Of a stretch of 64,000 bases of DNA, positions 13,440-23,950 are shown piece after piece. Each line of letters starts with the position of its first letter. Position 1 is the stretch's first letter. The DNA comes from Colocasia esculenta. Lineage: Eukaryota > Streptophyta > Magnoliopsida > Alismatales > Araceae. The stretch lies in NCBI GenBank assembly GCA_014218235.1, contig JACBKR010000862.1, forward strand, positions 62,001-126,000, in the 5' to 3' direction. Below the pieces are notes generated by a model. The model had not been told where the DNA came from and did no database searches. It saw only the letters and a list, made by a program, of their open reading frames with translations. The position numbers and the translations under genes are program-made.

Positions 13440-13723
13440 GGTGCACAACTTAAAAGACATATAGATGCCACCTTGGGTAGTGGGAATTTAAAGGAAGCTG
13501 TTAGGCTCCCCCCTGGAGAGGATTTTAATGAATGGCTGGCTGTCAACAGTATGGCATCTTACTCATCATTTTTGCTATGTGATTTTAGGTGATCTTTCTC
13601 TGTTTCTTACGCTCTTTTTTGCTTTTCAGCCATTGATTTCTTCAATCAGGTGAATCTTCTATATGGTACTCTTACTGAATTTTGCACGCCGTCTTCCTGC
13701 CCTACAATGTCAGCAGGACCTAA
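13440..13723 (+). pseudogene. MOB1: MOB1 fragment (two exons plus intron), captured by Helitron
   Basis: Exon 13440-13548 follows a CAG acceptor and reads GAQLKRHIDATLGSGNLKEA followed by VRLPPGEDFNEWLAVN. A normal intron (13549-13629, GT...AG) leads to exon 13630-13723, which reads TIDFFNQVNLLYGTLTEFCT, PSSCPTMSAGPK and ends at a GT donor. These are the N-terminal residues of the MOB kinase-activator family, including the first zinc-ligand cysteines (CTPSSC). MOB1 binds NDR/LATS kinases in Hippo-type signalling. The start exon and the C-terminal two thirds were not found nearby. Both exons and splice sites are intact, so capture was at the DNA level and may be fairly recent. Confidence 0.92.
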
Positions 13724-15086
13724 GTAATTATCTGTTACCATGTTGCTAATTTCCCATTGGATGGGTTTCCATTTTATTTATGCACAGAAGCAGTTTGGCC
13801 ATTGTTTTCATAAGTATTGATTAAGTACTTTTAAGTACATCATTTTTAAATTATTATGGCACCTCTGAATGCCATTGAATTGACAGCTTCAAAATTTTTC
13901 GTTCCTACAAGTGTCTGCTCTGATTAACAGAACCAAGATATGATTGCTTTCTGGTGCCTCTTTCTCTACATTATATGATTTTATGACCAACTCAATGTTC
14001 ACACATATGGCTTTCAGACCTGCCATGTGTTATTCTGAATGTTTAATGGCTAGCTAACTTCTCTGTAAGCAACCAAGTGGATGTTTTATGGCCAGTCCAA
14101 GTAGGACTAAAATTCCTATAGGCCTGTATCTTTTTAAATGGGGATTTATTTCTTTTTTACAATGAGTATATTACTTCCATTCATGTTGCATTCGATGTAC
14201 AGTAACTATTCATGTTGCATTCTGTATAATTATTAATCTATTTTCACATCGGTACCCAGATATATGGGTGTTAATGGAGGTTGGACAAGATATGCTGGTT
14301 GACATCCTGATCCATATTTGGGTTCTCCAATTGTGTGCAATCCAGATAAAGAAAAAAGAGAAATAAGTGGATTTTTGGAGAAAGCTAAAGGGCAAGAACC
14401 ACTGCGTTACTTATGCTGTTTTTAACAAAAGCGGTAGTTGACTGGGGCTGAACCTTTCTGGCAGCATGTCAGATGTTAGCATGGATTTAAAATCCCTTCC
14501 TCACTTTCTCTCTCTCTTCCTCCTCCTTTTTCCCAAGGTATTCTATGTAAATTAACATGGATAGGTATGGGCATCATTTAGTCCAGTCTAAATGGGTGAA
14601 CTTGGGTTGAGTTTGATCAGGTGACCCACTAGAATCTAAATCAGTCGAAGAGGTCCTTAAATTACCATTTTTCTAAATTATTTCAAAATCTTGCCAAAAT
14701 TGAGATTTGATCTTTTCTGCTCTCCATCACTATAATTGAGATTGATGACGTAAGTATGAAATTTGAGGCATACTTCACACAATACATTAACCAACACTCC
14801 TAATGTTTGTGTTCTTAAATACCAGATTACCTATACTTTAATTCTCTACTTTACATTTATTCATTTTTTATTAGTATTTGGGGCTACTTTAACATTTTAG
14901 CCTCCATGGTTGCATAAATATCTTGAACTTTTTAGCATTGTAAAAAGATATGTTTTATTGTTTATGATCAACGCAATTGACATTTAATGTGTTAGTCTTA
15001 ATTTTACTGATATAAAAATATTTAAATCTACAACATATTTCATATATAAAAATATTTTTTACATATATATTTTTTATAAACAATCG

Positions 15087-15113
15087 CCGTGCATCGCACG
15101 GGTGTCCTACTAG
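15087..15113 (+). other. Helitron 3' terminal hairpin and CTAG end
   Basis: A perfect 6-bp stem with a 3-nt loop is followed by 12 nt ending in CTAG. This is the Helitron terminator structure used to define the 3' boundary. Confidence 0.92.
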
Positions 15114-15410
15114 TGTATCAGTATAGCAATGTTGATGGATAGGGAAAAATTCCATCTCGTAGAATTTGCTAAGCCCAAAAAGTTCATGGGCCCAGCCCAA
15201 CAGAGCGCTTAACACTTAACAGGAGAAGAAAGACAAGAGCAATGGCGAAGGGGACTTTAGTCCCATATCAACTATGGACTTAACCCTTGCAAGTTGCAAC
15301 TCTAGTAACCTTCAAAAAATGCCAATTGGCACCGGTAAAAGGGGCCGGACACATGACGAGTCTAATACGTCACTTTCTTTCTCCTCTTCCTGTCTTTTTC
15401 ATAGATTCTA
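15114..15410 (+). mobile_element. LTR-derived (TRIM-like) repeat, right part, beyond the Helitron
   Basis: Sequence starting at 15134 (GGATAGGGAAAAATTCCATC) matches the unit at 3234 onward. Further shared blocks are an AAGGGGA..TAG.CC run, CAACCCT/CAACTCTAGTAACCTT, GGTAAAAgGGccGGACACATG and TCTAATACsTCA, followed by a CTCCTCTTC run. It is the continuation of 3629-3739, separated by the Helitron. It ends about 200 bp upstream of SDR copy 1 and so forms part of that gene's promoter-proximal DNA. Confidence 0.5.
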
Positions 15411-15612
15411 GAAGCTTCTTTTTTTCGGACAACGACTCCATAGTGCCCTCCCCAGTCAAATGTCAAAAGTCGAACCTATAGATTGCAGCTGCTGACAGAA
15501 GCAGTGACGAACCCTGACCAGAAGTGGACCCCACCACGGCTCGTCTTCTACCATTTTTTAGTAGTACTAATGAAGGCGGTCGTCGTCCTACGGCCCAAAT
15601 TGCTCCTTGTCC

Positions 15613-16419
15613 ATGGCGGAAGAAGCCGGCTGCCCCGCCCTCCCCCTCCACGGCCGCGCCGCCATCGTCACCGGCGCCTCCCGGGGCATCGGCCGCGCCA
15701 TCGCCGCCCACCTCGCCTCCCTCGGCGCCCACGTTCTCGTCAACTACGCCGCCAACGCCGCCCAGGCCGACCTCCTCGTCTCCGAGCTTAACGCCTCGTA
15801 CCCGGTCCCGGCTGCTTCTCCGCCCCGCCCCCGGGCGATCCCCTTCCGAGCCGACGTCTCCAGCGCGGCCGATGTGAAGGCCATGTTCGACGCCGCGGAG
15901 CAGGCCTTCGGCGGCCCCGCCCATATCCTGGTGGCCTGCGCCGGCGTGCTCGACGCCAAGTACCCACCACTGGCGGCCACCTCCGAGGAAGACTGGGACA
16001 AGGCCTTCGCCGTCAACACCAGGGGGTCCTTCCTCTGCTGCCGAGAGGCTGCCAACCGCCTGGTCCGCGGCGGCGGGGGGCGGATCATCACCGTCTCGAC
16101 CTCCCTCGTCGGCACGCTCCTACCGGGCTACGCGGCGTACGTGGCGTCGAAGGCGGCGGTGGAGGCGACGACGAAGATTCTGGCCAAGGAGCTGCGGGGC
16201 ACGCAGATCACGGCCAACAGCGTGGCGCCGGGGCCGGTGGCCTCGGACTTGTTCTTCGCCGGGAAGAGCGAGGAGGACGTGAGGCGGGTGGCGGCGATGG
16301 TCCCCCTGGGGAGGCTGGGCGAGCCCGGGGACATCGCGCCGGTGGTGGGGTTCCTGGCCACCGACGCCGCCGAGTGGGTCAACGGGCAGGTCATCCGCGT
16401 CAACGGCGGCTTCGTCTGA
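15613..16419 (+). CDS. Short-chain dehydrogenase/reductase, tandem copy 1 (NADPH-dependent aldehyde reductase-like)
   Basis: An intronless ORF of 268 residues. The Rossmann signature TGASRGIG is near residue 20, followed by an NYA segment at the cofactor-specificity site. A CAGV motif stands where the family has NAAG. The catalytic Ser is in ITVSTS, and YxxxK is in YAAYVASK. The family C-terminus WVNGQVIRVNGG is complete. Length and motifs match classical SDRs of the plant NADPH-dependent aldehyde reductase-like group, which reduce reactive aldehydes and ketones. The exact substrate cannot be read from sequence. The start is the ATG after TTGTCC, aligned with copy 2. Codons are extremely G/C-rich at the third position, unlike the AT-rich surroundings. 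An LTR-derived repeat lies directly upstream. Confidence 0.93.
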   Translation: MAEEAGCPALPLHGRAAIVTGASRGIGRAIAAHLASLGAHVLVNYAANAAQADLLVSELNASYPVPAASPPRPRAIPFRADVSSAADVKAMFDAAEQAFGGPAHILVACAGVLDAKYPPLAATSEEDWDKAFAVNTRGSFLCCREAANRLVRGGGGRIITVSTSLVGTLLPGYAAYVASKAAVEATTKILAKELRGTQITANSVAPGPVASDLFFAGKSEEDVRRVAAMVPLGRLGEPGDIAPVVGFLATDAAEWVNGQVIRVNGGFV

Positions 16420-17813
16420 GGCCTCCTCCCATGCCGGAGGAACGAGCACTGTCGGCAGCTGGTTACAGTTTTCACTTTTCAGACAGCTGAGATGAACCAG
16501 AAAAGGGCGCATCACCATGCACAGTGGTAATAGCAACAGAGCGGGCAGGCTACTACGGTAGTACCTGTCCACCTGGGTCTGCAAACATTAGCCCGGAATT
16601 ACATGATAAAATTATAAAAAAAACCATTTAACAAGGAAGAAATAATGCAAATAAACATGGAAAGTTTCTTATGTAACTTTTTAATGTTGGGCAATACTTC
16701 AAGAGTGTACTGGGTTAGCTCGAATACCTTGTTATTTTTAATGTTTTCATGTACCAAAATGTGGAGTCTATGATTATACATTTGGAGAGAGGAAATCTGG
16801 CCTTATGCCTCAAATTGAAAAACTTAATTATCAAACTTGACTTAAAAGATGAAATTTTAATTATTAAATAGGATCATATCTATTGAAGTCTAATTATTAA
16901 ACATGACTTATGAAGTGCCAACGTGCACTTCATTCGCCAGCTTAAGGGAATGACTCTTATCTCAGTGTCGATGTAATGTCTTAGAACATGTCACGGTAAG
17001 AAGTTAGATCGACCCACGCTCCATACTTACTTCAATAGGCCTTAGCCCAATAGATAATCTACGGCCCATATTCCATAGGATATTTCACTCGGCAGACTCT
17101 CAAGTCGACTAGAGCTTTACTTGACCTAAAAAGTGGAGTTCTAAAATTTGATGGTGTCCGTCTATGTTGAACATCACGCCACACATGTATCAAAGGGACT
17201 TATATCTTGTCACTCTCGAACCTTCGACGTCAATGCCAGTAAATGGTATGCATTTGAAGAGACAATTTAAGAGTGTTCACACTCATGGCTAGTGAGAGAT
17301 GATCTATGTATAGTCGACAGAGATTTGTTTAAGTCTAACATACGGTGAGGTCTACGATTATGATCATATGTGTGACCACATCATGAGACCAACAAGAAGA
17401 CTCAACCCCCATAAAACTCAAAGAAAATCCTTCGACTAGAAGTATGTGAATCTTATAATAAATCCACCGACTATAAATATCGGTCTTGAATCATACATCC
17501 ATTTGTTCCAACTCTTGTTGAGATTTGACTTCAGCATCGAAATATTTTTTCCGTACATCTCAATCCAAGACCGCCTAATCCTCTGCTTCCCATTGCAGGT
17601 CTCCCTCTCATAATGGCTCTCGCCATTTAATTTTCCAATTCTCCGAAGTCCATCCAACAATCTGGTGTGGATTTGAGATTCCACATCTCTATTATCTTTT
17701 ATAGCCTTTGCTAATGTTGTAAAATGTCATGGAAAATTATTATCTAAAGTTACAAAAAATACACCTTTTGCGCGGGATTGTGACTTCATTACCCCCAATT
17801 CGTCTCCTCTCCG
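16420..17813. other. Intergenic: SDR1 3' flank and unassigned repeat-like DNA
   Basis: The first about 170 bp would be the 3' UTR of SDR copy 1. From about 16920 to 17430 the sequence has the look of an old LTR remnant (alternating short GC-rich and AT-rich phrases, no ORF), but I could not place termini. No gene, RNA or clear regulatory structure is supported. Confidence 0.4.
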
Positions 17814-17829
17814 GCAGTGTCTTATTGTT
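17814..17829. repeat. Left target-site duplication of the LINE (16 bp)
   Basis: GCAGTGTCTTATTGTT is repeated exactly at 23935-23950, on the other side of the LINE. A perfect 16-bp TSD is the usual product of target-primed reverse transcription. Confidence 0.95.
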
Positions 17830-17864
17830 TTTTTTTTGAAATAAGGACGAGCAAGTTTCATAGC

Positions 17865-20800
17865 TTAACCATTGAAAAGTACAGAAGCATGGTAACAAGA
17901 ATTACAAACATGTAAGGGGATGGAGGAAGGAGACCATTCCCAATCTAAATTCCCAGCAAAAGCGAGCTTAGCCAAAAGGTGAGCTGCCTCAGTAAACTTC
18001 CTAGGGGCATATTGGATTTTAACGGAAGGAGATTGAGGCAATAGATCCCTGCAGTCCTGAATGATGTGACTACATTGCCAGATGGAGGTTGACACATCAT
18101 TTATAGCATTTATGATATTGAGAGCATCACTAAAGATGATAATTGGATCATTGCTGGTGTGAACCCTTTTGATGGTGTGGAAAATGGCCAGTGCTTCAGC
18201 TTCAGCCGGACTGATGGCAGGATAAATGTGAGTACTGCCAGAAAGAATGTGTAAGCTAGTATTGAGATGAATGGCAGCACTACAAGCTTTCCCTTCCTTA
18301 AAACTAGCATCCACTAAGAAGCCAGAGAAATTACCAGAGCAGCCAATTTGAGGTTCTTCAATCTGGGTATTAGTAGCATGTCCATCTGTCTTGGAGTTTT
18401 GCCAATCCACCATATTTTGGTTGGCCTTGTCTAAGATCTGGGTTGGAGAAAATATCTTCTGTTCAAAGACCTTGGCACATCTAGCTTTCCACAAATTCCA
18501 CATTATGGCTATAGCTTGTTGAAGTTGCTTGAGGTCGGCTTTATCTTCCATTGGGGGTTTAGCAGTCCAGGCTTGAATTCTATCTTCCAGAGACCAATTG
18601 CCCACATTAGATTTATAGCTCAAACTGCTAGCAAACCATACTGCCCTGGCCAAATCGCAGTCAAACAATATATGCTGGATAGTCTCCTCCTTATCCATAC
18701 AAGTAGGACATAAGGTTTCAATTTGAGGAAGCATCCTGGATAACCTGTAGAAGGTAGGAAGGGCATTAGACAAGGCCTTCCAAAGGAACATAATTTGATT
18801 AGGAGGAATGTGTCTTTGGAGATTTGGATGCCAAATAGTCCTCCAAATTGGATGAATAGAAGAGCAATTAGGAGTGTCTTTCTGATTCACCAAATATCTG
18901 TAAGCAGATTTAGTAGTTATTTGACCATCCTTGGTGTATTTCCATATGAGGGTGTCTTGGCCAACAGTTGATATCTGTGGGAGCCTAATCTGGCAAATCA
19001 TATTGGCAGTATGAAAATCAAACATATCATAGATGAGGTCATCTTTCCATTTACCCTCTCTAATAAGGGCAGCAACATTCCTTGGGAGGAGACCATTATA
19101 TGCACTTTGAGGTTTAAGGGGACCCAATTGTCCCGAAATCCAGCAATCTTCCCACAAATTAATACTAAAACCATTTCTGACAATCCACATGCATCCTCTT
19201 TTCAAATCTTCTCTAACAGCTAATATGCCATACCAAACAGGAGAGATGTTGCCACCTCGTTTAATCTGCCAAAAGGATTGTCCTCTGATGTACTTGGCCC
19301 TGAGGATAGGACCCCATAATCCGGGAGGGTCATTAAGCATTCTCCAAGTTAGCTTCATAAGAGCTGCTCTGTTGAACAAATTTAAATCTCTGAAGCCCAG
19401 ACCACCAAGTAATTTAGGCTTCTGCATTTTCTCCCAGGCAACTAAAGGCTTTCTGTTGGCCCCATTTCTCTTGCCCCACCAAAAAACTCTTTGATACCTT
19501 GTGAGGTTCTGAATAACACTTATGGGGAGGAGATTAGTGCTCATAGCATGAATAGGTAGAGCATTCAGAGTTGATTTAATGAGAGTGGCTTTACCTGCTG
19601 CAGTGAGGGTATTGGCCTTCCACATGCAAAGCCTAGCTTTACATTTCTCTTCCACAAATTTCCAATGATCAGTCTTGTTTCTGCTCTTGATTATAGGGAT
19701 ACCAAGGTATAAGGCAGATTTAGATAAGGCTGCAAATCCTGAGATACTTTGCAATGAGTCTGAAGATCAATAGCAGTGTTGGGACTAAAAATAAAACCAG
19801 ATTTTTGGAAGTTGATAGATAACCCAGACCAATTGGCAAATGTAGACATTACATTTGTCATAGTCATAACTTCTTGCTCTTCAGCTTTACCAAATAAGAG
19901 TATATCATCGGCATATAATAAATGAGTAACTGTTGGAGCATATGAATTGATTTTAAAACCTTTAAGGCTTCCACTTACAGCTCCTTTGTTCAATAAGCAA
20001 GATAATGCCTCAACACATAAGATAAAAATATATGGTGATAAAGGACATCCCTGTCTGATACCTCTACCAGGATATATCATTCCCACTGGTTCCCCATTAA
20101 TATTAATCGAATATGACACAGTAGTTATGCAATTCATGATTAGGGATCTTGCTTTATCACTAAAACCATGCCTCTGCAGCATATCTTCCAAGAATGGCCA
20201 TTCTAATTTGTCATAAGCCTTAGCTAAATCCACCTTTAAACCAAACACTCCAGTCTTCCCCTTTTTGCAATGAAGAGAGTGAAACAGTTCTTGAGCTGTG
20301 ACTAAAGAGTCAGTAATTAGTCTTCCCGGGACAAAAGCACCCTGATTAATAGAGATCAAGTCTCCCAAAAGTGGCTTAATTCTGTTGGCCAAAATTTTTG
20401 CAATGATCTTATAAAGAACATTACATAGGCTGATTGGTCTGAAATCACTGGCCTCAGTAGGTTTTGATTTCTTGGGGATCAGGGTAATGAGAGTGTGATT
20501 GACACCAGTTGGCAGAGAAGAAGTATGAAAGAAGTTAATCACAAATTGAGTGACTTCATGACCAACAATGTGCCAATATTTTTGCAGAAAGGTGGAAGTA
20601 ATTCCATCAGGTCCGGGAGACTTATTGGGAGGGAATGAGAAGAGGATATCATGGATTTCTTGGGGGGAAGGAATGTTACAAATTATATCATTGTCCTGAA
20701 CAGAAATGGATTTGGTGTTAAGCTGGTGATCATGAGGTATGTGAGTAGGGTGGGAAGAGGTAAAGAGATTATCAAAATAATCAACAAAGTAGCTTTTGAT

Positions 20801-21964
20801 TACCTCTGGTTTACCTGTCCAAGCCCCTGAAGGTAATTGGATCCAAGAGACAAGATTTCTGTATCTTCTATTTGTAGCATGAATGTGGTAGAACTTAGTG
20901 CTTCTATCCCCGTCCTTAAACCAATGGACCTTGGCTCTCTGCCTCCAAAACATTTCTTCCTGATCAAGGGCCGATTGAAGATGCTTCTCAAGCTTCAGTT
21001 CTTCTTGCACATTAACATCTGTGATGGGTAGCCTACTGATAGCTAGTAATTTGTTCTGCATGATGGTGATCTGGTCATGGGGGTTGACATAACTGTCCCT
21101 TTTCCATTTTCTAATATGCTTCCTGAGATCTGAAACCTTGCCTTGGTAATCATTAGTCAAACGGGGGGTAGAATTCCACTGGGTCTCAATGACATTACTG
21201 AAAGTGGGACTATGGAACCAATTAGCCTCCATCTTGAAAATAGTGTTGCGCTTTCTTTTAAAGCCCATAGTATCCAATAAGAGAGGACTATGATCACTGG
21301 CCACTTTTGGTAAATGGTGTATAGTAGCCTGACTAAACCTGGCTCTCCAATCTCCGTTGGCAATGGCTCTGTCCAATCTTTCTCTAATATGGAATTTGCT
21401 AGATCTCTTATTGCTCCAAGTGAAGAGGGGGCCCTGAAATCCAAGATCAATAAGGCCAACATTGAACATAAAGTCTGACAGAGGGGCAATATCTTGGGGA
21501 CGAACATAGCTGCCACCTTCTTTTTCCATCTGGTCAAGCACCATGTTAAAATCTCCAATTACCAGAACTGGTAGAGGATGTGTTGCTAGAAAGTTTTGAA
21601 TGTCAATCCATAACTGTTTCCTCCTGGATATAAGGGTTGGAGCATACACACAAATGACATTCCAAGCTTTTTCACCCAGGGCATTATCAATGGTCAGGGC
21701 AATCCAGTTCTGTGAGGATGCAGTCACAGTGACATCAATGTTGAATTTCCACCAAATACAGATACCACCAGCTCTCCCATTAGCTTCCTGAACATGATAA
21801 GTTGTTATATTTCTGGGGTTGGCAAAGTTTTGAAACTGAGAAAGATTACATTTAGACTCAGAGAGAAAGCAAATGTCTGGGTCTAACGAACGGGTAAGCT
21901 GATCCATAAAGGACCTAGTAGGGGCCCCGTTAAAACCCCTACAATTCCAAGCTAATAACCTCAT
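17865..21964 (-). pseudogene. LINE ORF2: endonuclease, reverse transcriptase, RNase H (one frameshift)
   Basis: The first frame (21964 down to 19691) starts with an apurinic-type endonuclease domain (LLAWNCRGFNG, LSESK, VIGDFNMVL, ASDHSPLL). Reverse transcriptase follows, with DFRPISLCNVLYKIIAKILA, FGLKVDLAKAYD, RGIRQGCPLSPYIF and the catalytic YADD. The reading then shifts frame in the overlap 19754-19691, just after the palm domain. The second frame (to 17865) carries the RT thumb (YLGIPI), a zf-RVT region (CPTCMDKEETIQHILFDC) and a plant-type RNase H domain (VDASF, AEAEALA, FSDAL, EAAHLLAKLA). The protein would nick and copy the LINE RNA at the target. The single frame change disables this copy unless it is a sequence error. 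Confidence 0.92.
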
Positions 21965-23535
21965 TTTGTGGGTTGGGCCCGGTTAAGGCCGGCTGCCTCC
22001 GCCTCACTTGGACTGATTGAGTTTATGGATAGGTTGGAATTAGGACTGGTTGGGTTCAGGGATGGGCTGGAAGTGGGACTAGTCTTTGGTGATTTGGTTT
22101 TCTTGTTAAGCTCTTCAAGATTAACAGGTTGATGAAGAGCTGAGGAAGGAGTTTGCTTCAGGTTCTGGGTATCCTGCAGAGTGAGGTTATTTCGGACTGG
22201 GTGCCAGCTTAGTTTTCTTTTGGAGGAGCCGATGGGATTAATGGGAAGATTAGAGGAAAATTGGACTGGAATTGAGACAAGATTGGGAGCGGGAATATCT
22301 GAGGGGGTGCTACTACACTGGGTGATACCAGAGTTGGCATTTGTGTGAGGAGTAAAAAGTGAACAGTGAGTCGTGACCAGGGCTGGAGTAGTTGGAGTAT
22401 TGGGTTGATAGGGGAGAGAAATTGGTTTTCTATAGTGAGGCGAAGTGGTTGGAAATTGGGCTTCAAGGTCAGAGGCACAGGACAAAGTGGTCACGTTGGC
22501 AGAATGTGATAAGACTTCCTTCTTCTGACTGGTAAAGGGTTCATTTATTGTGACACCATGCTGTGGAGAAGTGGGGTAGTTTGACTTGTCTTTGGTAAGG
22601 CCCATACTGTCCTGCATGTTGCTTCCACCAACCCTTTTGTCGTCAGAAGAAGTCAGCAAAAGGTCCTTAGCTTTAGTTCCCCCATATCTGAGTTTGCCCA
22701 AACATTCAAATTGGAAACGTAATAACTGCTCCATTTTATATTTCAGAATTGGCGAAGTAGCTTCACAAATCTTCTCTTTGAGCATCCCAAGTTTTGAACA
22801 ATTATCATTTTCGTGACCTAGAAGACCACAATATGTACAGAATCTGGGAATCCTTTCATATAACACTGGAAAAATCACTTCCTTCTGATCTGGGAGCTTA
22901 ACCTTGACCTTGGTCTTGAGGGGCTCATTAACTTGGAATGCCACCTTAATCCTTGCAGAATCACTCCAGTATTCAGTAACTTCAGCTGGAGGCTTTAGAG
23001 GAGTACCAATCTGAGTTGCTATCTTCATAACAGCATTTACATTGAGGAATTCCACCGGGATGTCATAAAATCTCACCCACATTTCCACCATTTGTAGCTT
23101 ATAATCTGATGGGATACAGTTTGGCCTACCTCTTTCAATGATGACCAGATCATCATTATAGAGCCATGGTGTTCTGCGGCAAATTTTTTCTACATCTTCA
23201 AGGAAGTTGAATCTAACCAGGAAACAGACATTGGAATAATTCAAGAATTTCCAAGCCCCTTTCGGATTCCACAATCTGGACATCCATTCTTTCAGCCCAG
23301 CTGGTCGAACCTCTTTGTCAGTGTGAACTTTAACTATAAGGCTAAGCTTCCATGAATTATCATCTTCGGCATCCTTGGTTGTGAGCACAGTAGGAGCTTG
23401 ATCACTATCATCTGTCATCAGCTGCGTGAAGCTCTTCAGAATATCTTCCTCCTGAGGATCAAGTTGCACATCCATCTCTGACTCCGGATCCATACTTTCA
23501 GGGGAAACAGAAACCAGCAAGGACACAGAAGCCAC
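21961..23535 (-). CDS. LINE ORF1: DUF4283 / zinc-knuckle nucleic-acid-binding protein
   Basis: An intact ORF of 524 residues. The acidic N-terminus is followed by a DUF4283-type domain (about residues 60-230, with WMSRLWNPKGAWKFLNYSN and RTPWLYNDDLVIIERGRP). A single CCHC knuckle CTYCGLLGHENDNC follows, then a Ser/Pro/Thr-rich tail. In plant LINEs this protein coats the element RNA. Its stop overlaps the ORF2 start (ATGA at 21964-21961), which fits termination-reinitiation for ORF2 translation. The start ATG at 23535 is used; a second ATG lies 14 codons downstream. Confidence 0.92.
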   Translation of the reverse strand: MASVSLLVSVSPESMDPESEMDVQLDPQEEDILKSFTQLMTDDSDQAPTVLTTKDAEDDNSWKLSLIVKVHTDKEVRPAGLKEWMSRLWNPKGAWKFLNYSNVCFLVRFNFLEDVEKICRRTPWLYNDDLVIIERGRPNCIPSDYKLQMVEMWVRFYDIPVEFLNVNAVMKIATQIGTPLKPPAEVTEYWSDSARIKVAFQVNEPLKTKVKVKLPDQKEVIFPVLYERIPRFCTYCGLLGHENDNCSKLGMLKEKICEATSPILKYKMEQLLRFQFECLGKLRYGGTKAKDLLLTSSDDKRVGGSNMQDSMGLTKDKSNYPTSPQHGVTINEPFTSQKKEVLSHSANVTTLSCASDLEAQFPTTSPHYRKPISLPYQPNTPTTPALVTTHCSLFTPHTNANSGITQCSSTPSDIPAPNLVSIPVQFSSNLPINPIGSSKRKLSWHPVRNNLTLQDTQNLKQTPSSALHQPVNLEELNKKTKSPKTSPTSSPSLNPTSPNSNLSINSISPSEAEAAGLNRAQPTK

Positions 23536-23934
23536 ACAAAGAGATGGATATAAAGGGAAGGTAGACAGGCAGGGGACAGAGCAGAGCAGGGATGCAATTA
23601 ACTAAGTGCGAGAGTTAAAGAAACAAACAGATCGCAGGAGCAATGAAGCTGGACACAGCAATAACTGACACGACTCAAACCGGCAAAGGACGGTTGAGGA
23701 AGAAAAGAGCTAGAGAACAAGGCAGAGGGTAGGGAGAAACTACCTGGGCCACGATTTCGACAAACCAGACCAACAACGGAGTTAACCACGCTGGGGATTA
23801 ATTTCTATTGCACAGAAGCACTTTCCATCGCAGAGACGATGAACAAGGCTCTCTCCTCCAAGAAACATCTCAAAGGAGAAGAGAAGGACGACTGTAATTT
23901 TCCGTGGGAGAGACCCACGACCAAGTGTGGCCTA

Positions 23935-23950
23935 GCAGTGTCTTATTGTT
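23935..23950. repeat. Right target-site duplication of the LINE
   Basis: Exact copy of 17814-17829. Confidence 0.95.

Larger units (their letters stand above)
3740..15113 (+). mobile_element. Helitron, 11.4 kb, non-autonomous, carrying gene fragments
   Basis: The 5' end reads TCTATACTATAATACTAAAA, the standard plant Helitron start. The 3' end has a 6-bp-stem hairpin (CCGTGC/GCACGG, 15087-15101) 12 nt before the terminal CTAG (15110-15113). The element sits between a host A (3739) and T (15114), as expected for Helitrons, which make no TSD. The flanking sequence joins into one copy of a repeat that also occurs uninterrupted at about 3200-3260. No Rep or helicase ORF was found, so mobility would depend on proteins supplied elsewhere. 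The interior is AT-rich and holds fragments of SEC13 and MOB1, a 51-bp exon-like unit in three copies, and duplicated non-coding blocks (for example 5958-5995 and 12212-12250). Another exon-like segment lies at about 12870-13067 on the minus strand, which I cannot name. The remainder shows no gene I can support. Confidence 0.9.
17830..23934 (-). mobile_element. LINE (plant L1-type), structurally complete, minus strand
   Basis: The 6.1-kb element is bounded by a perfect 16-bp TSD. Its 3' end is at the left (a poly-T run from 17830 on the plus strand, equal to the poly-A tail) and its 5' UTR (about 400 bp) is at the right. ORF1 and ORF2 are both present and overlap by ATGA. A very short 3' UTR (about 30 bp) precedes the tail. 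The perfect TSD and nearly open ORFs indicate a recent insertion. It lies between the two SDR copies, about 1.4 kb downstream of copy 1. Confidence 0.95.

Noticed and set aside
15463..16584. Several minus-strand and alternate-frame ORFs over SDR copy 1 (and likewise 38084-38740 over copy 2)
   Set aside because: Very high GC removes stop codons from all frames; only the SDR frame has domain motifs.
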